From the NCBI RefSeq assembly GCF_037450285.1, contig NZ_JAQISN010000002.1, forward strand, positions 682,001-746,000: DNA of 64,000 bases, written 5' to 3'. Position 1 is the first letter of the stretch. Each line of letters opens with the position of its first letter. Positions 41,409 to 50,127 of this stretch are shown one piece after another. The translations under genes and the position numbers were made by a program. The notes beneath the pieces were generated by a model. That model was not told the DNA's origin. It saw nothing but the letters and a program-made list of their open reading frames with translations, and searched no databases. The DNA comes from Erwinia sp. SLM-02. GTDB taxonomy: Bacteria > Pseudomonadota > Gammaproteobacteria > Enterobacterales > Enterobacteriaceae.

Positions 41409-42362
41409 TTATTTAAACAGCGAACGGTAACCGTCTACGTTCGCTTTTGTCACCACCGTGGCCGGAACCAGAATGGTTTTCGACACGGTCTTACCTGAGG
41501 TGATGGCGTTCAGGGCGTTGAGCGCTTCCACGCCCATCTGCTTCGGATCCTGCTGCAGCACGGCGGTGACATAGCCGCCGTCAATGCCGCTGATTGCCTT
41601 CGCCGTCAGATCCCAGCCGAAGACTTTAATGTCCTTCTGCCGCCCCTGGTTTTCGACGGCCGCAATGGCCCCCAGCAGGGCCGGTTCGCCGGTGGCATAG
41701 ATCGCCGTCAGGTCCGGGTTACCGGTGATCAGGTTTTCCGCCGCGGTCATCGCTTTATCCTGCACGTTCTGGCCGTCAACAATGTTGGCTACGGTGATTT
41801 TCGGGTTGCTTTTCAGCGTCTCCTCGAAGCCCTTCTGGCGCTGGTTCTGGATAGCCGAGTTCAGCGCGCCCACAATACCCACGCGCGCCTTGCCCCCCAT
41901 CTCTTTCTGCACGTAATCCACAAAGAATTTACCAATGATCTTACCGCCTTCGATATTATCCACGCCGACCTGTGCCGCCTGTGGCCCCGCCGGTAATACC
42001 GCATCAATGGCAATCACCGGTATTTTCGCGGCTGCCGCTTCTTTTACCGCCGGCATAATACCGTTGACGTCGATGGCCGCGACCATAATCCCTTTAACAC
42101 CTTGCTGAATATAGTTTTCAATCGCGTCATTCTGGGCAACCGGGTTATCGTTGGAGTTGAAAATCACTACATCCTTGCCGCTGGCTTTTGCCGCTTCCTG
42201 CGCGCCTTTATTCATCTGGTTAAAGAACAATGCCTGCTGATTTATTTGAATCAGCGCATAGTCGGGCGTGGCGGCACCGGCAACAGAAATAACACTGCCC
42301 GATGCGATCAGGGCGGTTGCCAGAGCAATAAAACGCAGTTTTCCGGTGTTTAATAACATCAT
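41409..42362 (-). CDS. ribose-type ABC substrate-binding protein
   Basis: 317 residues, signal peptide ending AGA-A, periplasmic-binding-protein type I fold (ALIQINQQALFFNQMNKG, AIDAVLP, GWDLTAKAISGID). It presents a sugar or ribosyl compound to the permease encoded 2.5 kb away on the other strand. The divergent LacI gene starts 356 bp upstream. Confidence 0.87.
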   Translation of the reverse strand: MMLLNTGKLRFIALATALIASGSVISVAGAATPDYALIQINQQALFFNQMNKGAQEAAKASGKDVVIFNSNDNPVAQNDAIENYIQQGVKGIMVAAIDVNGIMPAVKEAAAAKIPVIAIDAVLPAGPQAAQVGVDNIEGGKIIGKFFVDYVQKEMGGKARVGIVGALNSAIQNQRQKGFEETLKSNPKITVANIVDGQNVQDKAMTAAENLITGNPDLTAIYATGEPALLGAIAAVENQGRQKDIKVFGWDLTAKAISGIDGGYVTAVLQQDPKQMGVEALNALNAITSGKTVSKTILVPATVVTKANVDGYRSLFK

Positions 42363-42718
42363 CAGTATCCTCGTCGGGAATAGGTGATAGCCAGCAGGTG
42401 TCCGCGCCGCAGGGCAAACGCAGAAGGATTATTTTTTTGGCGGGCAAATATCTGATGTAAGACTGAAACAGCGAAACGCCGTTCAGCTAAGACCTGCTTT
42501 CTCCCATTCCGGCAACCGGTCCGTTTCGGTGCACGACTGGAATGTTTCAAGCGGGTTTGGGAATGAACCCGGGTAATGCGGTAAACTGCTTATACAATTC
42601 TCCGCTGCTCAATTTTTGTCAAGCATTTATTTAACAATTTATTCACCAGAAAAATTGCTGTATTGCGCGCGCGTAACTGTGTTACAGATAGCCCTCTCTG
42701 GCAGAAACGGCGCAGAAA
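42363..42718. promoter_or_regulatory. divergent promoter region of binding protein and LacI genes
   Basis: 356 bp without a gene. AT-rich from about 42590. A GTAAAC half-operator at 42581-42586 matches half of the perfect operators found upstream of the transporter, but no full palindrome is present here. Confidence 0.45.
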
Positions 42719-43729
42719 ATGAGTGTAAAACGCGTATTGTTATCCGATGTGGCAAAGCAGGCGGGGCTGTCTAAAGCCACCGTATCGCGCTATATGAATC
42801 GCAATATCGTACTGCCGCAGGACACCATCGATCGCATTGAAAGCGCCATCCGCGAGCTGGACTATCGCGGCAACAGCCTGGCGCGCCGCCTGAGCAAAGG
42901 CGGCAGCGAAACCCTCGGCCTGGTGCTGCCCGATATCACTAACCCCTTCTTTGCCGAACTGGCCGACGCCGCCGAAGAGGCCGCCTCCGCCAGCGGCTAC
43001 AGCCTGGTGCTGTGCATCACCCGCAATAACCCGGACAAAGAGTGTCAGTTTATCCGCTGGCTGGATACCTGCCAGGTGGACGGCCTGCTGTTCACCACTA
43101 ACCGCCCGGATAACGGCCTGCTGCGCAAAGAGATTCAGCGCCATCAGCGCATCGTGCTGCTGGATGAGGATATTCCGGGCAGCAAAGTGCCGAAGGTGTT
43201 TGCCGATAACGTCCAGGGCGGGCGCATCGCCACCGAAAAACTGATTGCCGCCGGGCACCGCCATATCGCTTTCGTTGGCGGTCCCGATGCGCTGATGAGC
43301 GTGCGCGAGCGCTATCAGGGCTTCTGCACCGCGATGAAGCAGGCCGGACTGAGCTGGCCGCCGGAATGGGTGATGTACGGAGACTATCAGCGCGAGTTCG
43401 GCCAGCGGGCGCTGCGGCACCTGTTCAGCCAGCCCGTGCGCCCTACCGCCGTGTTTGCCGCCAGTGACTATCTGGTGCTGGGCCTGCTGGACGGGCTGCG
43501 CGCCAGCGGACTCCAGGCTCCCGCCGCACTTTCGCTGGTCGGGTTTGACGACGCCAACTATGCCGACTTCACCCAGCCGCGTATTTCCACCATCCGCCAG
43601 CCCGCGCGGGAGCTGGGACGCACCGCGGTGAGCATCATGCTGCGCCTGCTGAACAACGAAAAAGATATCCCCTCAGAAACCCGTCTGCCGGTTGAATGGA
43701 TCGGTCGCGATTCCATCAGGATTTGTTAA
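42719..43729 (+). CDS. LacI-family regulator of the ABC/TenA/BtpA locus
   Basis: 336 residues: helix-turn-helix (SDVAKQAGLSKATVSRYMN) with hinge and an effector domain of the sugar-binding type. The AACCGGTT-centred palindromes downstream are classical LacI-type operators, so this protein is expected to control the transporter operon that follows and perhaps its own divergent partner. Weak ribosome site. Confidence 0.87.
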   Translation: MSVKRVLLSDVAKQAGLSKATVSRYMNRNIVLPQDTIDRIESAIRELDYRGNSLARRLSKGGSETLGLVLPDITNPFFAELADAAEEAASASGYSLVLCITRNNPDKECQFIRWLDTCQVDGLLFTTNRPDNGLLRKEIQRHQRIVLLDEDIPGSKVPKVFADNVQGGRIATEKLIAAGHRHIAFVGGPDALMSVRERYQGFCTAMKQAGLSWPPEWVMYGDYQREFGQRALRHLFSQPVRPTAVFAASDYLVLGLLDGLRASGLQAPAALSLVGFDDANYADFTQPRISTIRQPARELGRTAVSIMLRLLNNEKDIPSETRLPVEWIGRDSIRIC

Positions 43730-43806
43730 GCGCGTCCCAAAATGGCGCAAAAGCGCCCAGTTTTGGCGCAAAAAGCGTTCAATTTAAAATCTCTTCGTTA
43801 TAATTA

Positions 43807-43820
43807 GTAAACCGGTTTAC
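43807..43820. promoter_or_regulatory. LacI-type operator 1 of transporter operon
   Basis: GTAAACCGGTTTAC, perfect 14-bp palindrome, identical to the second copy 172 bp downstream. Confidence 0.8.
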
Positions 43821-43978
43821 CTTCGAATCTTAAAAAAATTCGTTGCGTTACAGCGAGTTAAACCCACGGGCTGCTGTGTTATTTTTGCCCTGGCACGGAT
43901 GCTGCAAAGACTAACTGGCGAACAAATATCTTAAATAGCGTTTGACCTGATTGCGTAGGTGAAAGCTCCACTCCACAG

Positions 43979-43992
43979 GTAAACCGGTTTAC
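43979..43992. promoter_or_regulatory. LacI-type operator 2 of transporter operon
   Basis: GTAAACCGGTTTAC, identical to operator 1. The centre spacing of 172 bp suits DNA looping by a tetramer. It lies 80 bp before the ATPase gene. Confidence 0.8.
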
Positions 43993-44072
43993 AAGATGTA
44001 GACCGTGTTGGATGGATGACTTTTCCGCAGGAGGGCAAACATTTTCCCGGCACCAGCGATGGGAGTTATCAG

Positions 44073-44855
44073 ATGCAGCAGCCCCAGACTACCCCGCCAC
44101 GGGTAGAGATGATCAATATCACCAAGACCTACGGGTCAATACGCTCACTACGCGGCGTGAACCTGGAGCTGGCTCCGGGTGAAGTGCTTGGCCTGGTGGG
44201 TGACAACGGCGCAGGGAAATCCACCCTGACCAAAGTGCTTTCCGGCGCGGTGGTCCCCACCAGCGGCACCATCCGCATTGACGGTGAAGCGCACCAGTTC
44301 ACTAACCCGGCGGATTCACGCCGCTGCCATATCGAAATGGTCTACCAGGATCTGTCGCTGTGCGACACGGTCGACGTTGCCGGAAATCTGTTTATGGGCC
44401 GCGAGCCGATGAAATCGATCCTCGGTATCCCGTTCCTGGACGAAGCCAAAATGCACGCCGATGCGCGCGAGATGCTGAAGGGGCTGGGGATTTCCATTCC
44501 CGATACCCGCCTGCTGGTGCGCAATCTTTCCGGCGGTCAGCGCCAGGCCATCGCCATCGCCCGCGCGGCGGCGTTCGACCCAAAAGTGCTGATTATGGAC
44601 GAACCCACCGCCGCGCTGGCCGTGGCGGAAGTGGAAGCGGTGCTGGAGCTTATCCGCCGCGTTTCCGCCCGTGGGGTAAGCGTGATCCTGATTACCCACC
44701 GCCTGCAGGACCTGTTCCTGGTCTGTGACCGGATCATGGTGATGTATGAAGGCACCAACGTCGCTGAACGCCGGGTCGCTGACACCGATCTGAGCGATAT
44801 CGTTAACCTGATTGTGGGCGAAAAATTCACCGCTCGCTCTGCCGCCGCACACTGA
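44073..44855 (+). CDS. ribose-type ABC ATP-binding protein, single ATPase unit
   Basis: 260 residues. Walker A GDNGAGKS, signature LSGGQRQA, Walker B VLIMDEP. Unlike RbsA it has one nucleotide-binding unit instead of two, as in FrcA-type transporters, and would act as a homodimer. Start ATG 44073 is preceded by GGGAG at about 7 bp; an in-frame ATG at 44016 has no such site. Confidence 0.86.
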   Translation: MQQPQTTPPRVEMINITKTYGSIRSLRGVNLELAPGEVLGLVGDNGAGKSTLTKVLSGAVVPTSGTIRIDGEAHQFTNPADSRRCHIEMVYQDLSLCDTVDVAGNLFMGREPMKSILGIPFLDEAKMHADAREMLKGLGISIPDTRLLVRNLSGGQRQAIAIARAAAFDPKVLIMDEPTAALAVAEVEAVLELIRRVSARGVSVILITHRLQDLFLVCDRIMVMYEGTNVAERRVADTDLSDIVNLIVGEKFTARSAAAH

Positions 44856-44864
44856 GGTAACAGG

Positions 44865-45875
44865 ATGAGTATCATGAACTTAAGCAGCTCCCGCATGATC
44901 CAGCACTCGCTGCCGCGCCGCCTGCTGCATAACCACTCGGGCGTGGTCAGCATCGCACTGTTTTTCGTTTTCTGCTGCGTGGTGTTTTCGCTGATCACCA
45001 GTAACTTTCTCACCGGCACCAACTGGCTGAACATCGTTCGCCAGAGCGCGCCGCTGCTGATCGTCGCCACCGCCATGACGCTGGTGATCACCACCGGCGG
45101 GATTGACCTTTCGGTCGGTTCCACCCTCGCGCTGGTCGGTGCGCTATCGGCAATCGCCCTGAACAACTGGGGGCTGCCGTGGCCGGTCGTACTGCTCGGC
45201 GGCCTGCTGCTCGGCGGGCTGGTCGGCGCGATCAACGGCTTTTTCATCGCCTACGAAGGGATACCGGCGTTTATCGTCACTCTCGCCACCCTGGCGGTGG
45301 TACGCGGGATTGCGCTGCTGGTCACCCAGGGCTATTCGATTCCCGTCCCTGAAGACAGCCTGTTTACCCTGATGGGCCGCGCCTGGGTGCTGGGGATCCC
45401 GATGCCCGCACTGATCGCCATTATCGTGCTGATTGTCGGGCATTTTGTTCTCAATCATATGCGCTTTGGCCGCTACGTCACCGCCATCGGTGCCAACGCC
45501 GAGGGCGCGCGCCGCAGCGGAATTAACACCAAAGCCGCCACGATGAAGGTCTATATCATCAGCGGCATGGCCGCCGCGCTGGCCGGGATGATTATCACCG
45601 CCCGCCTCGGCAGCGGTTCATCTAACCAGGGGGAAGGCTTTGAGCTGCAGGTGATTGCTGCCGTGGTCCTCGGTAGCACCAGCCTGTTCGGCGGCTTCGG
45701 CACCATTATCGGTACGCTGCTGGGCGCGCTGTCGATTGCGGTTATCCAGAACGGGCTGATCCTGTCGCATATCTCGCCGTTCTACACCCAGATTGCCACC
45801 GGCACCATTATCCTGCTGGCCATCTGGCTGAACACCCGTATTCTCAACCCCACGCGATCTGCGGCGAAAGGATAG
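44865..45875 (+). CDS. ribose-type ABC permease
   Basis: 336 residues with eight to ten helices of the RbsC/FrcC family (TTGGIDLSVGST, VVLGSTSLFGG). It forms the inner-membrane channel with the preceding ATPase (9-bp gap). Next comes a hydrolase gene with a 3-bp gap. Confidence 0.88.
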   Translation: MSIMNLSSSRMIQHSLPRRLLHNHSGVVSIALFFVFCCVVFSLITSNFLTGTNWLNIVRQSAPLLIVATAMTLVITTGGIDLSVGSTLALVGALSAIALNNWGLPWPVVLLGGLLLGGLVGAINGFFIAYEGIPAFIVTLATLAVVRGIALLVTQGYSIPVPEDSLFTLMGRAWVLGIPMPALIAIIVLIVGHFVLNHMRFGRYVTAIGANAEGARRSGINTKAATMKVYIISGMAAALAGMIITARLGSGSSNQGEGFELQVIAAVVLGSTSLFGGFGTIIGTLLGALSIAVIQNGLILSHISPFYTQIATGTIILLAIWLNTRILNPTRSAAKG

Positions 45876-45878
45876 CTG

Positions 45879-46958
45879 ATGAAAGGATCAATTTTTCGCC
45901 ATCCGCATCCGCTGCCGGTTGGCGTCAGCAGCGGCTATGTGATGACGGTGCTCGGCCCGCTGCCGATTGCTGAGATGGGCGTAACGCTGATGCATGAGCA
46001 CATCCTGCTGGATGCCTCCGGCAAGTGGGTACCGCCGTGCTGCTGTAGCGATCGCCACATGGCCGAGATGCCGGTGAAGATGGAAAACCTCGGCGAGCTG
46101 TCGCTGAATCCGCTGATGAGCCGCGATAACTGCCAGCTGTTTGACGCCGATCTGGCGATTGAAGAGCTGACCAAATACCGCGCCCTCGGCGGGGAAACGG
46201 TGGTCGACCCGACCAACATCGGCATTGGCCGCGACCCGAAGGCGCTGCAGCGCATCTCGCGCCTTACCGGGCTGAATATCGTGATGGGCACCGGGCTGTA
46301 TCTGGAGCCGTCGCACCCCGAGTGGGTGAAAACCACCAGCGTGGAGCAGCTGACCGAAAAGCTGATCTACGACCTGGGCGGTGCGGAAGAGAAGCCGGAG
46401 GTGATTGCCGGGCTGATCGGCGAAATCGGCATCTCCAGCCGCTTTACGCCGGATGAAGAGAAGTCCCTGCGGGCGGCGGGCCGGGCCAGCGCGGCCACCG
46501 GCGTGCCGATTGAGGTACATCTGCCGGGCTGGGAGCGTCTGGGGCATAAGGTGCTGGATATCCTCGAGCAGGAGGGGGCCGATCTGCGCCATACGGTGCT
46601 GTGCCATATGAACCCGAGCTTTGCCGACAAGCGCTATCAGCGCGAGCTGGCGCAGCGCGGCGCGTTCCTGGAGTACGACATGATCGGCATGAGCTACTAC
46701 TACGCCGACGAGTCGGCGCAGTCGCCTTCCGACGAGGAGAACGCCCGCGCCATTCGCGAGCTGATTGACGACGGGTTTATCCAGCAGATTTTGCTGTCGC
46801 AGGACGTGTTCCTGAAAACCATGCTGACCCGCTACGGCGGCCACGGCTATGGCTACATTCTTAAGCATTTTGTCCCGCGCCTGAAGCGCCACGGCGTCAG
46901 CGGTGAACAACTTGAAACCTTAATGATCGGTAATCCCCAGCGGGTATTTGGCGGATAA
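45879..46958 (+). CDS. phosphotriesterase-family amidohydrolase
   Basis: 359 residues, TIM-barrel metal hydrolase. HxH of the first metal site in MHEHI, candidate bridging residue in the IAGLIGEIG stretch, metal His in EVHLPG and VLCHMNP, and Asp in ILLSQD. Family members hydrolyse lactones, amides or phosphoesters; substrate here unknown. It is between the permease and amidotransferase genes in a tight operon, so it probably acts on the imported compound. Confidence 0.82.
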   Translation: MKGSIFRHPHPLPVGVSSGYVMTVLGPLPIAEMGVTLMHEHILLDASGKWVPPCCCSDRHMAEMPVKMENLGELSLNPLMSRDNCQLFDADLAIEELTKYRALGGETVVDPTNIGIGRDPKALQRISRLTGLNIVMGTGLYLEPSHPEWVKTTSVEQLTEKLIYDLGGAEEKPEVIAGLIGEIGISSRFTPDEEKSLRAAGRASAATGVPIEVHLPGWERLGHKVLDILEQEGADLRHTVLCHMNPSFADKRYQRELAQRGAFLEYDMIGMSYYYADESAQSPSDEENARAIRELIDDGFIQQILLSQDVFLKTMLTRYGGHGYGYILKHFVPRLKRHGVSGEQLETLMIGNPQRVFGG

Positions 46959-46970
46959 AAAGGAAAACAG

Positions 46971-47726
46971 ATGAAGAAGAAAATTTTACTGGTGGGTGAA
47001 TCCTGGACCAGCACCTCGGTACACGTGAAAGGCTTCGACCAGTTTGCGACTGCCACCTGGCACAACGGCGCAACCGACTTCCTGGCCGCGCTGGCGGACA
47101 GCAATTATGCCATCACCTATATGCCCGCCCACGCGGCGGCCACCGACTTCCCGCTGACGCCGGAAGGGCTGGCGGAATGGGATGCGATTATCCTGTCGGA
47201 TATCGGTGCCAACACGCTGCTGCTGCACCCGGACACCTGGCTGAAAAGCCGCCGCACCGCCAACCGCCTGACGCTGCTGCACGACTATGTGGCTAACGGC
47301 GGCTCGCTGATGATGATCGGCGGCTATTTCAGCTTCCAGGGGATCAACGGCGGCGCGCGCTACCGTAATACGGCGGTGGAGAAAGTGCTGCCGGTACGCT
47401 GCCTGGCCTGGGACGACCGCATCGAAACGCCGGAAGGCTGCTATGCCGAGGTCACCGAATCGCACGCGGTATTTAACGACATTCCGGGCGAATGGCCGTG
47501 GCTGCTGGGCTATAACGAGGTGGAAATGCACCCCGAGGGTAAACTGCTGGCGACCGTGGCCGGCACCGGGCATCCGCTGCTGGCGGTGCGCGAGTACCAG
47601 CAGGGCCGCTCGCTGGTGTGGACCAGCGACATGTCCGCCCACTGGCTGCCGGAAGAGTTTGCCAAATGGCCGGGCTATCGCCAGCTGTGGGTGAACTGCC
47701 TCGACTGGCTGACGGAACGCGGCTGA
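46971..47726 (+). CDS. glutamine amidotransferase-like protein (ThuA/DUF1355-like)
   Basis: 251 residues with an alpha/beta class I amidotransferase-like fold (KKKILLVGESWTSTS start, MMIGGYFSFQG, MSAHWLPEEF end). I do not see a clear catalytic Cys-His-Glu triad, so it is probably not a true glutaminase; related proteins have unknown or sugar-related roles. Its stop codon overlaps the next ATG (TGATG). Confidence 0.65.
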   Translation: MKKKILLVGESWTSTSVHVKGFDQFATATWHNGATDFLAALADSNYAITYMPAHAAATDFPLTPEGLAEWDAIILSDIGANTLLLHPDTWLKSRRTANRLTLLHDYVANGGSLMMIGGYFSFQGINGGARYRNTAVEKVLPVRCLAWDDRIETPEGCYAEVTESHAVFNDIPGEWPWLLGYNEVEMHPEGKLLATVAGTGHPLLAVREYQQGRSLVWTSDMSAHWLPEEFAKWPGYRQLWVNCLDWLTERG

Positions 47727-48844
47727 TGGCAGTGGAGAGCACGGTTGAACTGGCCCGGCAGCTGCTGGGCTTTAACACCATCAACCCGCCGGGCAATGAA
47801 GCCGACTGCATGCGGTTTTTCGCCGGGTGGCTCAGCGAACGCGGTTTTGAGGTTTCGCTGACGACATTCGGCGAGGGGCGCAGCAATCTGGTCGCCCGCC
47901 TGCCCGGTAACGCGCCGGGCAGGCCGCTGGCGTTTACCGGCCATCTGGATACCGTGCCGCTCGGCAACGCGGCGTGGCAGAACGATCCTTTTGGCTCGCA
48001 GATCGACGGCGATCGTCTGTACGGGCGCGGATCCAGCGATATGAAAGCCGCCGTGGCGGCGTTTGCCGTTGCCTGCGTTCAGCACCGCCAGAAAATCCTT
48101 AACGGGCGCGGCGCGGTGCTGCTGATCACCGGCGGGGAGGAAACCGGCTGTGACGGTGCGCGGGCGCTGATCGAGGTCGGTGAACTGCCGGAGATCGGTG
48201 CGCTGATCGTCGGTGAGCCGACGGCCAACTATCCGGTTATCGGGCACAAAGGCGCGCTGTGGCTGCGCTGCGAAACGCGGGGAAAAACCGCCCACGGCGC
48301 GATGCCGGAGCTGGGGATTAACGCAATTTACCTGGCGGCGGATGCGCTGGGCAAGATCCGCCACTTCTCGCCGGGTGCGCCGCATCCGCTGATGAAGCAG
48401 CCGACGCTGAACGTCGGGCGCATTGAGGGCGGGCTGAACATTAACTCGGTGCCGGACCGCACGCGGTTTGATGTCGATATCCGCAGCGCGCCAAACCTTC
48501 AGCACGCCACTATTCGCGAACGGCTGGGCGCGCTGCTGGGCGAAAGCGTCACCCTCACCACGCTGGTCGATCTGCCTGCGGTGCTGAGCGAAGAGCGCCA
48601 CGCCTGGATCCGCCAGGTGTATCATCGCTGCCAGCCGCTGCACGGTGCGCCGCTGGCGGCGCGCGTAGTGCCCTACTTTACCGATGCCTCGCTGCTGCTG
48701 CCCGCGCTGGGCAATCCGCCCTGCATTATTCTCGGCCCCGGCGAGCCGTCGATGGCGCACCAGACCGACGAATACTGCCTGCTCAGCCGACTGGCTGAGG
48801 CGGAGCAGCTGTACGCGGAAATCATTCAGGACTGGATGGATTAG
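47726..48844 (+). CDS. M20-family metallohydrolase (ArgE/DapE/YlmB-like)
   Basis: 372 residues from ATG 47726, which overlaps the preceding stop; a longer frame to 47618 lies inside the previous gene. Zinc motifs: AFTGHLDTVP (His, Asp), YGRGSSDMKAA (bridging Asp) and GGEETG (catalytic and metal Glu), with a dimerisation domain in between. It removes an acyl or amide group in the cytoplasm. Last gene of the transporter operon. With the TenA-like gene it could form a deacylation/deamination pair. Confidence 0.87.
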   Translation: MAVESTVELARQLLGFNTINPPGNEADCMRFFAGWLSERGFEVSLTTFGEGRSNLVARLPGNAPGRPLAFTGHLDTVPLGNAAWQNDPFGSQIDGDRLYGRGSSDMKAAVAAFAVACVQHRQKILNGRGAVLLITGGEETGCDGARALIEVGELPEIGALIVGEPTANYPVIGHKGALWLRCETRGKTAHGAMPELGINAIYLAADALGKIRHFSPGAPHPLMKQPTLNVGRIEGGLNINSVPDRTRFDVDIRSAPNLQHATIRERLGALLGESVTLTTLVDLPAVLSEERHAWIRQVYHRCQPLHGAPLAARVVPYFTDASLLLPALGNPPCIILGPGEPSMAHQTDEYCLLSRLAEAEQLYAEIIQDWMD

Positions 48845-48856
48845 TGCCGCTGCCGG

Positions 48857-49966
48857 TTACGCTGCGAAGTCCTGCTCCTCGGTCGCCTGCAGCGCCCGAT
48901 GCAGCGCCTCAGCGGTGACGGCAAACGGCAGTCCGCTCAGGCTCTTTTGTGGGAACTGGATATCGGCGGCGATCTGCGCGATGCGGGCCGATCTCTCCCC
49001 CGCCAGTGCGGGCAGCCTGAGCGGGCTGCGGTAGATTTTCAGCAGGGAGAGCAGCTGCGCATCCGGCTGGCCGTATTCCACCAGCGACTGAAGCAGCAGA
49101 CTGAACCCGACTTTTTCACCGTGCAGCCAGTCGTGCAGCTCCGGCTGATGGGTCAGCGTATCGTGGATGACGTGCGCCAGCCCCGGCGTATCCAGTTCGC
49201 CGCGCACGCTGTTGGCTAATCCTGCCAGCACGATACTGGCCTCAATCACCTTCTCCAGCGCCGGCGTCACCTGCTGCTGCTTATTCGCCGCTACCGCTTC
49301 TTCGCCCCAGTGCAGAAACGCATCGTACGCCTGCCTGGCCGCCAAGACTTTCACCTCCAGCGCCAGGTGGTGCGGGTTGTGCCGCTGCCAGGGATCGAAC
49401 TCCACCCATTTCGCCAGCGCATCGACAATGCCGGAGCGCAGAAAGCGCACGTCGGCGCGGGCGATAATTTCACTGTCCACCAGGATCAGCGCGGGCATCG
49501 CGTTCAGCGCCCGGCTGTCGAGATGGCCGCCTTCGTCGTTGTAGATAATCGCCAGCGGCGACCAGGCGGCGCAGGTGGCCGCCAGCGTTGGCAGCGCAAT
49601 CAGCTGACGATCGCCCAGCGCATCGTTAACGGCCTTCGCGGTATCCAGCACGCGCCCGCCGCCGATGGCCAGAATGCCTTCCGCCCCCTGCTCCAGCAGG
49701 TTGTGGCGAAACTGCGCAATGGCCGCATCGGTACATTCGCCGGTTAAAAACTCTACCTGCCAGCGCAGGCCTTCCCGGTTCAGGCTTTCTTCCAGCGCCG
49801 GGTTCACCGCCCGCCAGGCCTGCGGCGAAGTAAGAATGCGCAGATGGCCGACCAGCGGACGAATGCGCTCGCCGACCTGATGAACCAGGCCCGGCTGCTG
49901 AAGGTAGTTGCCCGGCGACTTGATGGTGAACTGCGCGGGCGTTGATAGCGGTTGATCTGTGCTCAT
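48857..49966 (-). CDS. iron-type alcohol dehydrogenase, HcxA/YbdH-like
   Basis: 369 residues. NAD-binding GGGRVLDTAKAV and metal-site His residues around LAHVIHDTL. Similar in size and layout to E. coli YbdH (HcxA), which reduces 2-oxoacids and sits beside methionine aminotransferase ybdL. ATG 49966 follows GGAGGATGCC; a longer frame to 50110 is unsupported. Last gene of the methionine-type operon, 161 bp after bisC, so it may also have its own promoter. Confidence 0.78.
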   Translation of the reverse strand: MSTDQPLSTPAQFTIKSPGNYLQQPGLVHQVGERIRPLVGHLRILTSPQAWRAVNPALEESLNREGLRWQVEFLTGECTDAAIAQFRHNLLEQGAEGILAIGGGRVLDTAKAVNDALGDRQLIALPTLAATCAAWSPLAIIYNDEGGHLDSRALNAMPALILVDSEIIARADVRFLRSGIVDALAKWVEFDPWQRHNPHHLALEVKVLAARQAYDAFLHWGEEAVAANKQQQVTPALEKVIEASIVLAGLANSVRGELDTPGLAHVIHDTLTHQPELHDWLHGEKVGFSLLLQSLVEYGQPDAQLLSLLKIYRSPLRLPALAGERSARIAQIAADIQFPQKSLSGLPFAVTAEALHRALQATEEQDFAA

Positions 49967-50127
49967 GGCATCCTCCGATGACAATAAAATCTGTGACTGG
50001 AAACATACACCAGCGGCAATTGCGCGATGCGACCCGCAGCACGAGAACACTGACCGGCGATGCACGTGCCATGCAGTGGACAATATCAGCGCGGTGGGCC
50101 TGTCGGGCAACGCTACTGGCTACGTGG

